This document shows positions 53,983-62,328 of a DNA stretch of 64,000 nucleotides, one piece after another. Position numbers and translations under genes: made by a program. How positions within the stretch are numbered: position 1 is the stretch's first letter; every line of letters starts with the position of its first letter. This stretch comes from Oceanobacillus profundus (GTDB lineage Bacteria > Bacillota > Bacilli > Bacillales > Amphibacillaceae): NCBI RefSeq assembly GCF_003515705.1, contig NZ_QWEH01000001.1, forward strand, positions 609,335-673,334. Direction: 5' to 3'. The notes beneath the pieces are model-generated. The model had not been told where the DNA came from, did no database searches, and worked only from the letters and a program-made list of their open reading frames with translations.

Positions 53983-54369
53983 GTGAAGCCAATCCATACA
54001 GATTATTCGAAGCAGCAGGGGGCCCATTACGTTCCAGCGATGGAACATAATGGGGTACTCTATATATCCGGACAATTATCGAAGGATCCTAAAACAGGTA
54101 GGATTCCTACAGGTGGTATAAAAGCAGAAGCCGAACAAGCATTAGCTAATTTAGAATTAGTTTTAAAGGCCCGTGGCTTACAGCGAGAGGATGTTATTTT
54201 CTGCAGAGTTTACACGCCAGATGTTGCATACTGGGACGAAATTAATGCGGTATATGCGCAGTTTTTCGGCGATCATAAACCGGCGAGAGCTATTGTACCT
54301 ACCAATGCCTTACATTTTGGCTGTCTAGTAGAGATAGAAGCGATGGCAGCGATCGGGGAGGGGAAATAG
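53983..54369 (+). CDS. RidA-family enamine/imine deaminase
   Basis: A 128-residue YjgF/RidA trimer-forming protein. Visible are GVLYISGQL, the EAEQALANLELVLKARG segment, VIFCRVYT and a C-terminal PARAIVPTNALHFGCLVEIEAMA where the arginine of PARA is catalytic. It hydrolyses reactive 2-aminoacrylate-type imines. GTG at 53983 with GGGGGGA eight bases upstream is preferred; a GTG at 53962 would add seven residues. The next start codon follows directly after its stop. Confidence 0.85.
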   Translation: MKPIHTDYSKQQGAHYVPAMEHNGVLYISGQLSKDPKTGRIPTGGIKAEAEQALANLELVLKARGLQREDVIFCRVYTPDVAYWDEINAVYAQFFGDHKPARAIVPTNALHFGCLVEIEAMAAIGEGK

Positions 54370-55075
54370 GTGCATTATAAAGAAATAGACACACCTGCAC
54401 TTTTGATTGACTATGCTATTCTTATGAAAAATATGAAGGACATGCAAGTTTATGCGGATAACCAAAATGTAAAATTACGCCCACATACCAAAACACATAA
54501 AATGCCTAAGCTAGCTAAAATGCAAGAAAAATATGGTGCTTCTGGTATTACGGTTGCAAAAGTAGGAGAAGCAGAAGTGATGGCTGCACATGGTCTAGAC
54601 AATATCTTTATTGCCAATGAGATTGTAGGCGAACAGAAAATCCAGAAAATCAGAGATCTGTCGAAATCAATAGCTATTTCTTTTGGAATTGATTCCATTT
54701 ATCACGTAAATGAAATAGAGAAAGTTTTTGAAGGTGCAGCGGAAAAAGCACAAGTATTAATTGAAATTGAAGTAGGGGAAAATAGATCCGGTGTTATTGA
54801 AGAAGAAGCATTTAGAGAATTAGTGAGCGCAGTGCAAAATAGCAGCAATATAAATCTGAAAGGCGTTTTTTCGCATGATGGCCACACATATGCAGCGGAA
54901 AATTTGGGGCATTGTAAGGAGTTATATACTGCCAGTGTAGATAGGACGCTGCATTTTGCAGGTATATGTACAGAATTAGGAGTTCCACCTGAAGTGGTAA
55001 GTATCGGTTCTACACCACCATTTTTATTCGGCTTTGATATTCCGAAAGGTGTAACGGCGAGATACTTAGCGGATC
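54370..55075 (+). pseudogene. Truncated D-threonine aldolase/DSD1-type PLP enzyme
   Basis: The first 235 or so residues are the alanine-racemase-like TIM barrel of the D-threonine aldolase/D-serine dehydratase family. The PLP lysine lies in LRPHTKTHKMPKLA, with GITVAKVGEAEVMAAHG and FSHDGHTY following. Normal length is about 370 residues. The homology stops near 55075, just after VVSIGSTPPF and ahead of the C-terminal metal-binding domain. The frame then runs by chance through ROK-derived DNA in the wrong frame to a stop at 55147-55149. It was the third gene of the operon; the product is probably inactive. Confidence 0.75.
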
Positions 55076-55558
55076 AAACTGGACTGCTGCAGAAATCGGT
55101 CATATCACAGTGGAGAAAGATGGTTTCACTTGTAATTGTGGGAGAGTAGGATGCTTGGAAACCATTGCATCTGCAACAGGTATAATACATCAAGTGAATG
55201 AATTCATTCAACAAAACCCTTCTAGTGAATTATCTCATTATTTCCAGAAAAAAGGAGAAATATCGACAAAGGATATTTTTAACTTTGCGGGAGATCATCT
55301 ATGTCAACAAATCATTCAACGGACAGCTGATGCTCTGGGGGTTGTTCTCGCTAATTTATCTGTAGTCATTAATCCATCCGTTATTACGATTGGTGGAGGA
55401 CTATCAAAAGCTGGCGATGCCTTTATAATAGCCATTGAAAAGCCCTTCAAAGGTATGCTTTGGCATGGGTAAGCCAGATCTGTAAGGTGAAAGTTGCGAA
55501 GTTAGGAAATGATACTGGAATCATAGGAGCTGCTAGAGTTAGTAATCTTTATCTCTAA
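55076..55558 (+). pseudogene. ROK-family sugar kinase/regulator C-terminal remnant with frameshift
   Basis: From about 55080 the frame encodes AAEIGHITVEKDGFTCNCGRVGCLETIAS, cited as residues of the remnant, which is the ROK zinc motif (CNCGRVGCLE). It continues through VLANLSVVINPSVITIGGGLS. Around 55450 the frame breaks at MLWHG, and the family ending (KVAKLGNDTGIIGAARVS) continues in the +1 frame to 55558. The N-terminal half is missing and joined directly to the DSD1 fragment. This is a deletion scar. Confidence 0.75.
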
Positions 55559-56116
55559 TTTTATGAAAACCAAATTTTGTATAGTAAGGCTGGATAAAGC
55601 ACTCGGCATTTTTGATTGGTGGAGCCATATGAACAGGTTCACTGTCCTGGTTGTGTGCTAGAGTGGGGTCAATTATCCCGCCAGTATCTGCAGGACAGTC
55701 CATCATCCCAGTTTTTATGAAGGGCATTGAGACAAGTCATGAGCGGTGGGACGATGGACCTGTCCCCATGGTTTAAACAGTCTTTAATATTTGTCACATT
55801 TTTTCCGTGTTATAATCCGATTGTCTGTCACTTTTTCCGGTAAATTGCGTATATTTTAAGTGTTATTTTGCACCTTCAATTTTAAACCCAGCTGTCTTTA
55901 TAAGAAGATAAGCTGGGCTTTCTTAACTAGTTATCGCTTAAAGGAAGTTAATAAATAACTCCTAAAGTGACAGGTAAACTCTGCGATAAGTTTTTTAAAT
56001 GTTCAATCCATTTAAATTAAAAGGGGTTGTTTTTTGTATCCGCAAGCAATGGGAATGAAGTGAGGTTTTAAAAGTATAAGAAGAACATCAATTATCGGAT
56101 TTTAAATATGGTTTAG
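55559..56116. other. Non-coding or decayed stretch
   Basis: No convincing gene is visible. A 9-bp inverted repeat (ACTGTCCTG at 55641, CAGGACAGT at 55691) and a GGGACAGGT-type repeat near 55748 are present. A hairpin (CCCAGCT...AGCTGGG, 55889-55919) followed by CTTTCTT resembles a terminator. A minus-strand open stretch of 62 codons (55539-55727) has no recognised similarity. Confidence 0.5.
55747..55770. repeat. GGGACAGGT-type short palindromic repeat, copy a
   Basis: GGGACGATGGACCTGTCCCC has 5-bp inverted ends (GGGAC/GTCCC); on the minus strand it reads GGGGACAGGTCCATCGTCCC. Three related copies occur between 60.6 and 61.1 kb. Confidence 0.55.
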
Positions 56117-56260
56117 TTACTTTTTAAAGAGATTACAGAGATTATAAAAAGCTTGAATTTCCGTTTTCTCCTGCATTTTCTGCTTGATCGTTAAAATTAC
56201 CAGTTCTTCAAGAATTTCATTTATAATTTTAATTGCTTGGCTATGGGGTGAATTTTTCAT
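56117..56260 (-). CDS. Small hypothetical protein, 47 residues
   Basis: On the minus strand AGAAGGGAACCA precedes an ATG that opens 47 codons, beginning MKNSPHSQAIKIINEILEEL. The composition suggests one or two amphipathic helices, then a Phe/Leu-rich end (FYNLCNLFKK). No family is recognised. The good ribosome-binding site and coding-like composition make it more credible than random open frames nearby. Confidence 0.4.
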   Translation of the reverse strand: MKNSPHSQAIKIINEILEELVILTIKQKMQEKTEIQAFYNLCNLFKK

Positions 56261-56378
56261 TGGTTCCCTTCTGATTTTGGTTTATAGATATAAACAAGTG
56301 ACACTTTTTTATCGCTAATTAAGCCCCAGATGTAGAAACGGTTGAGGGCTTTTTTAATTCTTTTAGTCCATAATATTA

Positions 56379-56579
56379 ATGGGTGATAAAATTGAAAGCA
56401 ACAGACTTGAAACCAAACGGTTTGATAAGGCTTTAGATGAGATCCTGGATATATTTAACAACATAGAGGACGATGAACCTATAATCAATTTTAATGTTGA
56501 AGTTCTCGAACTGATTGAAAAAGCTAAGAAAAAATATGGGATCGAAAAGGTTAGTGAAAAAATATCAATGCAGTTGTAG
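56379..56579 (+). CDS. Small acidic hypothetical protein, 66 residues
   Basis: The frame starts MGDKIESNRLETKRFDKALD and is rich in Asp, Glu, Lys and Ile, with a likely helical character (VEVLELIEKAKKKYGIEKV). No ribosome-binding site of quality precedes the ATG. A hairpin with a T run (AAGCCC/GGGCTTTTTT, about 56323-56352) lies 27 bases upstream. An 18-codon frame (MLSWFDLEDISLEEEESE) follows at 56585. Family unknown. Confidence 0.4.
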   Translation: MGDKIESNRLETKRFDKALDEILDIFNNIEDDEPIINFNVEVLELIEKAKKKYGIEKVSEKISMQL

Positions 56580-57020
56580 GAGAAATGCTTTCTTGGTTTG
56601 ACTTGGAAGATATTAGTTTGGAAGAGGAAGAATCGGAGTGAAATATGTTTGCTCCGATTTTTTATGTGATATAGACCTGTTGTTAATAGTACAGGAGCGG
56701 AGCAGCAGAATACAGATAGTCTACAAATAATTAACAATTTTTAAATAAATACTATCATAGCTTCGTTTTCATTCATGTTAGACTGCTTTTGATTGATTGT
56801 CATTTCACGTTTAACATGCTTAGGTGTATCTAACTGTTCTTCTTGTTTTAGTAACGTTTCAATCCGAACTCCTTATATAGAAATGACTTTGAAACCCCAG
56901 AATTGTAGAAGAAAATGGCAATTGCAAAATGAGGGAAATTGTATATTTCCCTCATTTAAATATAAATGGTTTATTAGGAACAGTTTTGGTAGGTAATGTT
57001 AAACGGCTCCTATTTTATTT
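56580..57020. other. Intergenic stretch without a recognisable gene
   Basis: AT-rich sequence between the small acidic ORF and the leftward coat cluster. The only clear structure is the terminator hairpin at 56927-56957. Confidence 0.5.
56927..56957 (-). terminator. Terminator of the leftward coat/adh cluster
   Basis: AAATGAGGGAAAT and ATTTCCCTCATTT form a perfect 13-bp stem with a 5-base loop, 64 bases beyond the last coat gene. On the minus strand a short T tract continues from the stem. Confidence 0.7.
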
Positions 57021-57326
57021 TTATAAAGTGGTTAAGTTCAATGCTGTATTGATATTATTTAAATCTAAATTGATTTGTTCGTTTGTATCCCAAGCATGGT
57101 ACCATCCTTTTTCTGCCATATATGCGGAAATTTGTTCATGCATATCAAGAGCTTCCATTAAATGGCGAGTGAGCAATTCTTTAATTTCCGGCGTTCCTGC
57201 TTCCGTAACAGCCATGGCATAATTTCTAGCTCCACTTTTAGCTGCAATCAATAAATCCATTGCAACCACTTGATCCGATAGTGCATTCATGCCAGTTAAT
57301 TTTTCAATGATTGGTTTCATGTTCAT
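57021..57326 (-). CDS. CotF-like spore coat protein
   Basis: A 101-residue CotF-domain protein with ALSDQVVAMDLLIAAKSGARNYAMAVTEAGTPEIKELL, given here as residues about 15-52, then a KGWYHAWD motif. The fold is helical and resembles ferritin-like bundles. It is the last gene of a leftward set of two small coat proteins, an alcohol dehydrogenase and two more coat proteins. This recalls the yraDEF/adhB/yraG group of B. subtilis. Confidence 0.85.
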   Translation of the reverse strand: MNMKPIIEKLTGMNALSDQVVAMDLLIAAKSGARNYAMAVTEAGTPEIKELLTRHLMEALDMHEQISAYMAEKGWYHAWDTNEQINLDLNNINTALNLTTL

Positions 57327-57338
57327 TCATCTCCTAGT

Positions 57339-57533
57339 TTACTGCTGAGCGTTGGAAAGGATAGAAGCGTATTCTTGTAATTGTCTCGTAGATACATCAA
57401 TGTCTTGCTGCATAATATCTTTTAATTGCTTATCTGTAACTAATGCTTTCATCGTTTTGGACTTAGTCAAACAATTGGTCTTAAATGCAGCCATCTCATG
57501 GACCTCAAGAACTTCATGTAAGGCGTAGTTCAT
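57339..57533 (-). CDS. Small spore coat-associated protein (YraE/YraG-like)
   Basis: A 64-residue helical protein, MNYALHEVLEVHEMAAFKTN at the start, with KSKTMKALVTDKQLKDIMQQD following. It resembles the N-terminal half of the CotF fold, and the 101-residue protein after it supplies the second half. AAGGAGG precedes the ATG by 8 bases. Twelve bases separate it from the next gene. Confidence 0.75.
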   Translation of the reverse strand: MNYALHEVLEVHEMAAFKTNCLTKSKTMKALVTDKQLKDIMQQDIDVSTRQLQEYASILSNAQQ

Positions 57534-57550
57534 TTTTCATACCTCCTTCC

Positions 57551-58687
57551 TCAAGGTTTCAACACGACTTTTATACAATCATCCATTTTTGTGTCAAAAA
57601 TCTCATAGCCATGCTTTGCTTCACTAAGTGGAAGTACATGACTCACGACATCTCCTGGATCAATTTTTCCGGTCGAAACTAATTCAAACATATATGGCAT
57701 ATAGTGAATTACAGGTGCTTGTCCAGAGCGGATATTGACGTTTCGGTTCATAATATCTCCCATTGGGAATCCATTATATCTGCCACCGTAAACGCCAGTA
57801 ACTTGGATTGTCCCGCCTTTACGTACTGCCTGTGAAGCCATGATAAACGCACTAAATGCTCCGCCTTGAAGTTTCATTCCGCTAGCAAGGAATTCTAAAT
57901 CAGTCATTTTACCGTCCATACCAACTGCATCAATGACAACGTCAGCGCCGCCATTCGTCATTTCTTTCAAATGCGTTCCCGCATTTTCAAACTTTTCAAA
58001 ATTTACAATTTCAACTTTGTTGGTACGTTTGGCGTGTTTTAAACGGTAATCTACATAATCTACGGCAATGACACGCTTTGCTCCTTTTAGCCAACAGAAT
58101 TTTTGAGCAAAAAGACCAACCGGACCACAACCAAAAATAATTACTGTGTCTCCACCTTTTACTCCCGCATTGTCAACACTCCAAAAACCAGTAGTCATCG
58201 CATCGGCAATAACCGTTAGCTTTTCATCTGGTTCTTCACAAGTCTCTGGAATTTTGAAATGAGTAAAGTTGGCAAACGGCACTCTTAAATATTCAGCTTG
58301 CCCACCTGGGTAGCCACCCGTCGTACCAGAATATCCGAAATAAGCACCCATATCACCATTATCATTAGAATTATCACATTGGCTTTCCAAATGGTTTTTA
58401 CAGTAAGAGCATTCACCGCATGCAATATTAAAAGGAATAATGACACGGTCTCCCTTTTTTAGCGAAGTCACACCTGGGCCAACTTCTTCGACGATTCCCA
58501 TTGGTTCATGGCCAATAACATAGTTTTCTTGCAGGTTAGGAATCATGCCATGAATTAAATGTAAATCAGACCCACATATAGATGTACTTGTTACTTTAAT
58601 AATCATGTCATCTGGTTTTTCAATCTTTGGATATGGAACTTCTTTCACTACAACATTTTTAATACCTTGATACGTTACTGCCTTCAT
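57551..58687 (-). CDS. adhB: Zinc-dependent alcohol dehydrogenase, AdhB-like
   Basis: A 378-residue medium-chain dehydrogenase. Catalytic zinc ligands lie in STSICGSDLHL and GHEPMGIVEEVGPG; the structural zinc site is CGECSYCKNHLESQCDN; the NAD loop is VIIFGCGPVGLFAQ. It belongs to the glutathione-independent formaldehyde dehydrogenase-like branch. Being embedded among coat genes suggests expression in sporulation and a role in the spore, as proposed for B. subtilis adhB; its substrate is unknown. Confidence 0.88.
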   Translation of the reverse strand: MKAVTYQGIKNVVVKEVPYPKIEKPDDMIIKVTSTSICGSDLHLIHGMIPNLQENYVIGHEPMGIVEEVGPGVTSLKKGDRVIIPFNIACGECSYCKNHLESQCDNSNDNGDMGAYFGYSGTTGGYPGGQAEYLRVPFANFTHFKIPETCEEPDEKLTVIADAMTTGFWSVDNAGVKGGDTVIIFGCGPVGLFAQKFCWLKGAKRVIAVDYVDYRLKHAKRTNKVEIVNFEKFENAGTHLKEMTNGGADVVIDAVGMDGKMTDLEFLASGMKLQGGAFSAFIMASQAVRKGGTIQVTGVYGGRYNGFPMGDIMNRNVNIRSGQAPVIHYMPYMFELVSTGKIDPGDVVSHVLPLSEAKHGYEIFDTKMDDCIKVVLKP

Positions 58688-58705
58688 GCTATACAGCCTC
58701 CAGTG

Positions 58706-59074
58706 TTAGTGTTCATCAGGTGTCCGATCAAACATACCTTTTCTATTGGTATCAACAGGAAATAGATTCATTTTGCCAATCATCAATGTGTTGTTGGCAG
58801 AGAGTTGATCTAGTTTATACTGTTCACTTAGTTCATTTGGATGGAACCATTTTTTGTCAATCATAAGTTCTGTAATTTCTTGGTGCATGGCAATACCTTG
58901 TATTAACTGGTTTCGTAAGAGTTCTCTAACTTCAGGTGATGCAGATTCGGTTAATGCAACAGCGGTATTTCGAACACCTTCTTTGGCACGAAGGAGGAAA
59001 TCCATGGCAAATGTGGTATCAGCTAACTCAGGTACATGTAATGAGTTTATAGGGTCTAAATAGTCATTATTCAA
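58706..59074 (-). CDS. CotF-like spore coat protein (YraF-like)
   Basis: A 122-residue protein with [37 protein letters not shown] and KKWFHPNE, the same pattern as the 101-residue coat protein at 57 kb. It starts with TTG after AAAGGAAG on the minus strand. A C-terminal basic tail ([16 protein letters not shown]) is extra. The two CotF-like pairs flank the alcohol dehydrogenase, which suggests duplication. Confidence 0.83.
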   Translation of the reverse strand: MNNDYLDPINSLHVPELADTTFAMDFLLRAKEGVRNTAVALTESASPEVRELLRNQLIQGIAMHQEITELMIDKKWFHPNELSEQYKLDQLSANNTLMIGKMNLFPVDTNRKGMFDRTPDEH

Positions 59075-59090
59075 TGAATTTTACTTCCTT

Positions 59091-59336
59091 TCAATTTATT
59101 ATTGGTGTTGGGCGGCTTTGAGGAATAGGAGCTTCAAAAGGTGCGCGGTTATAGATTGCCTGTAATTCTCCAAGCGCTTGCATGGATTGTTCAACATCCT
59201 TTTGCATTAATGCTCTCAAATCCTGATCAAAAACCAGCCCTTGCATTAGTTTTGATTTTACTAAACACAGGGTTTTAAAATTAATAACTTCATGTAGATC
59301 CAAGGACTCATGATCGGCTAATTTTTGAATGTCCAT
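59091..59336 (-). CDS. Small spore coat-associated protein (YraE/YraG-like)
   Basis: An 81-residue protein related to the 64-residue one at 57.3 kb (DLHEVINFKTLCLVKSKLMQGLV, given in part, and LRALMQKDVEQS), with a Pro-rich tail (APIPQSRPTP). It is the first gene of the leftward cluster; AAGGAGGGG precedes its ATG. The region to its right should hold the sporulation promoter, but I could not fix a sigma-G or sigma-K site with confidence. Confidence 0.75.
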   Translation of the reverse strand: MDIQKLADHESLDLHEVINFKTLCLVKSKLMQGLVFDQDLRALMQKDVEQSMQALGELQAIYNRAPFEAPIPQSRPTPIIN

Positions 59337-59462
59337 TTTTGGTCCCCTCCTTATTCATTTATTCAAAGGTATTGTTCCTAATTCACGATAAATCATTCAT
59401 TAATATTCTTGGGGGCATGATGACAAAACGCGTATACTATACCCTAAGAAGTTTTTGGAAGG

Positions 59463-59508
59463 AAAAGCCCTGATATTTCTACGCTAAGAAAAAATATCAG
59501 GGCTTTTT
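59463..59508. terminator. Strong symmetrical terminator
   Basis: AAAAGCCCTGATATTT and AAATATCAGGGCTTTTT form a 16-bp stem around a 13-base loop with A and T runs on both sides. No intact gene ends here from either side, so it is probably left from a deleted gene. Confidence 0.8.
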
Positions 59509-59829
59509 ATGTTATGAGTGTTATATATCTATTAACGTTTTTGATGCTTATTAGTTGGATATTTATTTTAATTTAGTGAAGGTATTGTCCAATATTGCAC
59601 TTAAAGTAACTGGAGCTTAGTTAAAGATCTATTACAAATTGATTCGATTCTTAAACAATGGGGGCAAAAGCTTAGATATAAAGTGTTTCCGTCATCTAAA
59701 CAACAACGTTGGGAACATGAAGAACAAAAGATTAACAAAGATAAAAGGGGTTTCGGAAATTGTGGAACTATTAGTAGCTTAACCATACCGAAACCCTTTA
59801 AGATTTAATTCAGTAGTTTTACAAGCAAG
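59509..59829. other. Stretch with an open but unrecognised fragment and an inverted repeat
   Basis: A plus-strand frame from about 59617 to 59808 encodes a lysine/glutamine-rich fragment (KQQRWEHEEQKINKDKRG) without a proper start. GGTTTCGG (59751-59758) and CCGAAACC (59790-59797) form an inverted repeat. No family is recognised. Confidence 0.4.
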
Positions 59830-60534
59830 GTGAAGAAAAAATACGTTGGACAAGATATTTGGCAGCGATTTTTTACAGCCAAAAATTTAAAAACAGCCCG
59901 AACTGGCGGTATACTTGTCGGTATTTATATACTCCATGGCAATGGTTATTATTGGGATGTGTGCACTTGTTGTTCTGCCCAATATCCAGAATACCCAAAA
60001 TGTGTTTTCAAGTATGGCCTTTGAGACGTTGCCTACAGGACTTCTTGGCATCGTTTTTGCCGCAGTTGCTGCAGCAATTATGTCAACCGCATCTGGAATA
60101 CTTGCTTCTTCAACTTTAATTGTGAAGGATATTTTAAAAGACCATTTCTTCAAGAATATTAAGGATGTCAATTTTTACTTCTATCACGTATTACGACAAT
60201 GGTTATTAGTATTATCCCTATTGTCATTGCATTATGGATACAAGAGTTGCTTGTAGCGATTGATGTTGCTTACGCATTACTTGCTGGTGCAATCTTTATT
60301 CCGATCATATTTGGGCTATTCTGGAAAAAAACTACAGCAAAGTCTGCATTTTATTCCATTTTGATTAGCTCGTTAGTCGTCTTAGGTAGCCTTGCTATTG
60401 AGGGCTTATCTTCAAGTAACCCGATATTATATGGAATCGTAGTTAATATCTTCGTTATGATTATTTTGTCATTAACGGATAAAACGAATAAAGGCAATGC
60501 AGAGGAAAGTGAAAAAGTGGGAGTTAGTAATTAG
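59830..60534 (+). pseudogene. Sodium:solute symporter family (SSS) C-terminal remnant with two frameshifts
   Basis: Three successive frames spell one symporter C-terminal half. GQDIWQRFFTAKNLKTARTG begins the remnant. After a shift near 59915 comes SMAMVIIGMCALVVLP and LLGIVFAAVAAAIMSTASG, the most conserved SSS stretch. After another shift near 60180 come MVISIIPIVIALW and LLAGAIFIPIIFGLFWKKTT up to a natural stop at 60534. The N-terminal half (about 250 residues) is missing. The last exon-like frame has an acidic tail typical of intact members. Confidence 0.82.
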
Positions 60535-60955
60535 GAAGTATTGATAAGTGGGGTACTAACATTGCAACTTAAAAAGGCAGGGGAACCTGATGAAATTACC
60601 ATATGATATATATATGGCATCTGATGTTATTCAACAGTATCAGAATCGTAATTGATGGTGGGCTAGGAGCACAATAACAGGACGGGACAGGTTCCCGGTC
60701 CTTTTTTTGATGGATTAGGGATGGGTATAGGGATAGGGAGAACAGGACAGAGGGGCAGGTTCCTCGGACGAGTATGATGAAGATGGGTTCTGTAACGATC
60801 GTATAGCAAGATGGGCATCTCTAGCTCTATTCGTGCAGCAAAACGCCACCCCACTGGTACCAAAATATCTATCAACCTGGTACTTTATCTAACATGCAAT
60901 AATTGACATACTAATCTATATATTAATAATTTTAAAACCAATTGAATTTATTTAT
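60535..60955. other. Stretch with repeats and a 21-codon ORF
   Basis: AGGGGAACCTG precedes an ATG at 60590 that opens only 21 codons (MKLPYDIYMASDVIQQYQNR), possibly the surviving start of a deleted gene. Two GGGACAGGT-type repeats follow (60680, 60734). Otherwise AT-rich, with no gene visible. Confidence 0.4.
60680..60707 (+). repeat. GGGACAGGT-type repeat, copy b, with terminator-like T run
   Basis: AGGACGGGACAGGTTCCCGG continues to GTCCT and seven T. The ends AGGAC/GTCCT pair, so it would fold as a terminator. A related copy c (AGGACAGAGGGGCAGGTTCC then TCGGAC) starts at 60734. Confidence 0.6.
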
Positions 60956-61571
60956 TCAGAAGGTTCCCTGTCAAATCGCTTTACGAATTCTAGCAGAAAA
61001 AGGTAATATTCGAGTAAGGTACCTCGTTCTTTTTCGGTTGAAAAAAACCAGGACAAGATACCTGTCCCTGTGTCCTACTTTTGAAACAGTAGCCATTCCA
61101 GTTGCTGATGGCGGGGAAGGAACAATGGATAGTTTGATCGCTGCGACAAACGGAAAGAAGGTTGACGTTACAGTCAGTGGCCCATTGTTGGAACCCGTAA
61201 AAGCCGCTTACGGGGTTTTAGGGGATGAAGAGACATGTGTCATCGAAATGGCAAGTGCATCCGGATTAATTTTGTCCCAGAAGCGTTGCGAAATCCGATG
61301 CTTACCACAACATATGGAACAGGGGAAGTGTTAAAAGCCGCCCTTGATCACGGTTACAGAAAATTTATTTTGGCCATTGGTGGTAGTAGCGCTACCAATG
61401 ATGGGGGAGCTGGAATGCTTCAAGCTCTGGGAATGCGTCTTTTAGACAGAAGAGAATCTGGTTGGATATGGTGGAGCAGAGCTTGGTCGTATCGCAAAAA
61501 TGGATGATCGTGAATTTGATAAACGAGTTAACGATTCAGAGTTTTTGATCGCATCGATGTTCAAAATCCCG
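60956..61571 (+). pseudogene. Glycerate kinase remnant, interrupted and frameshifted
   Basis: An N-terminal trace (SEGSLSNR, near 60956) fits the DSFKGSLS start of glycerate kinase. It is then interrupted by a repeat (61050-61075). From 61077 the frame gives VAIPVADGGEGTMDSLIAAT and [11 protein letters not shown]. After a shift near 61270 it gives [21 protein letters not shown] and [21 protein letters not shown]. After another near 61450, [15 protein letters not shown]; then IAS and DVQNP across a third shift near 61556, where homology ends. At least three frameshifts rule out function. Confidence 0.8.
61050..61075. repeat. GGGACAGGT-type repeat, copy d, inside the glycerate kinase remnant
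   Basis: AGGACAAGATACCTGTCCCT continues to GTGTCCT; ends AGGACA/TGTCCT are inverted, and the minus strand carries GGGACAGGT. It lies exactly between the N-terminal trace and the main part of the remnant. Confidence 0.6.
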
Positions 61572-61756
61572 ATCCGATCAGGGCTCCACCAGTCCATCTC
61601 ATTGGCCACCATTCGTTCCTGCGAGAGAGATCGGCAACCATGAATAGTGATCCTACAGTGGCAAACCAGCTGAAGGCGTGAAATAGTCCGTCTGACATAA
61701 GACCGATTTGCGTTGTTGACCTATCGTAAAAATGATGCCAAGCTAATAACTGGTGA
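61561..61756 (-). pseudogene. DUF2243 membrane protein fragment
   Basis: The minus strand encodes about 60 residues with QLLAWHHFYDRSTTQIGLMS, DGLFHAFSWFATVGSLFMVA and a WTGGALIGF end before a stop. This is the pattern of DUF2243 membrane proteins (WHHFYDRST...SDGLFHAFSW). Both ends of the roughly 150-residue family are missing. It abuts the end of the glycerate kinase remnant on the opposite strand, so an inversion or recombination joined two broken genes. Confidence 0.65.
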
Positions 61757-62014
61757 GGGAACGCCCAATCTCTTTTTTACCTTTTTGAAATCATTTCCTT
61801 AATAGACCAAGTAATTCTTTGTCAGTAGAGTTTTAATAAATATTAAGCAGAACATTCCCCGTTCCATATAATCTTAACTTGCATCTATCTGAGACACCTC
61901 AATTTTTACTGTTTTATAAATGGAAATTCATTCTAATTTTTATGAGTAATTTTAATTGAATTACACAACCTAATCATCGTAAGAACTAAAAAATATTAGG
62001 AGGTTTTATTTCAC

Positions 62015-62299
62015 ATGGCACAACAACAAAACCAACAACAAGTACAGCAAGCTGTTCAAGCTGCTCAGCAGGCACAACAAGCAGTGCAACAAGCACAGGC
62101 AAGTGCAAATCCACAACAATTACAACAAGCACAACAGCAGTTACAGCAAGCTCAACAACAAGTACAGCAAGCTCAGCAACAAGCAGGGGCTAATGCACAA
62201 CAACAGTTACAGCAAGCACAGCAACAAGTTCACCAAGCACAACAAGCAGCACAGCAAGCTCAAGCTAGTATGCAACAAAATCCAAATCAAAATCAGTAA
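62015..62299 (+). CDS. Gln/Ala-rich low-complexity protein, 94 residues
   Basis: The frame starts MAQQQNQQQVQQAVQAAQQA and consists almost wholly of Gln and Ala with spaced Val and Leu, ending MQQNPNQNQ. A consensus AGGAGG (61998-62003) precedes the ATG by 11 bases, and a terminator follows, so this is a real unit among decayed genes. The regular Val/Leu spacing in Q/A runs suggests a long coiled coil or self-assembling helix. Gamma-type spore proteins are also Gln-rich, but their repeats differ. It may be a spore-layer or surface matrix protein; function unknown. Confidence 0.7.
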   Translation: MAQQQNQQQVQQAVQAAQQAQQAVQQAQASANPQQLQQAQQQLQQAQQQVQQAQQQAGANAQQQLQQAQQQVHQAQQAAQQAQASMQQNPNQNQ

Positions 62300-62328
62300 T
62301 AAGATAAACAGGTGTGGGTTAGGTTAGG

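Noticed and set aside
55539..55727. Minus-strand 62-codon frame with a metabolic-looking composition
   Set aside because: No ribosome-binding site, overlaps the ROK remnant end and an inverted repeat, and no family could be recognised; left as unassigned.
59337..59440. Sigma-G or sigma-K promoter for the coat cluster
   Set aside because: A TGAATG-N18-CAATAC-like pair can be drawn on the minus strand, but the -10 fits poorly; not strong enough to list.
62103..62327. Asn/Lys/Ser-rich frame overlapping the Gln/Ala-rich gene
   Set aside because: It is the frameshifted reading of CAA/CAG/GCA repeats and has no ribosome-binding site.
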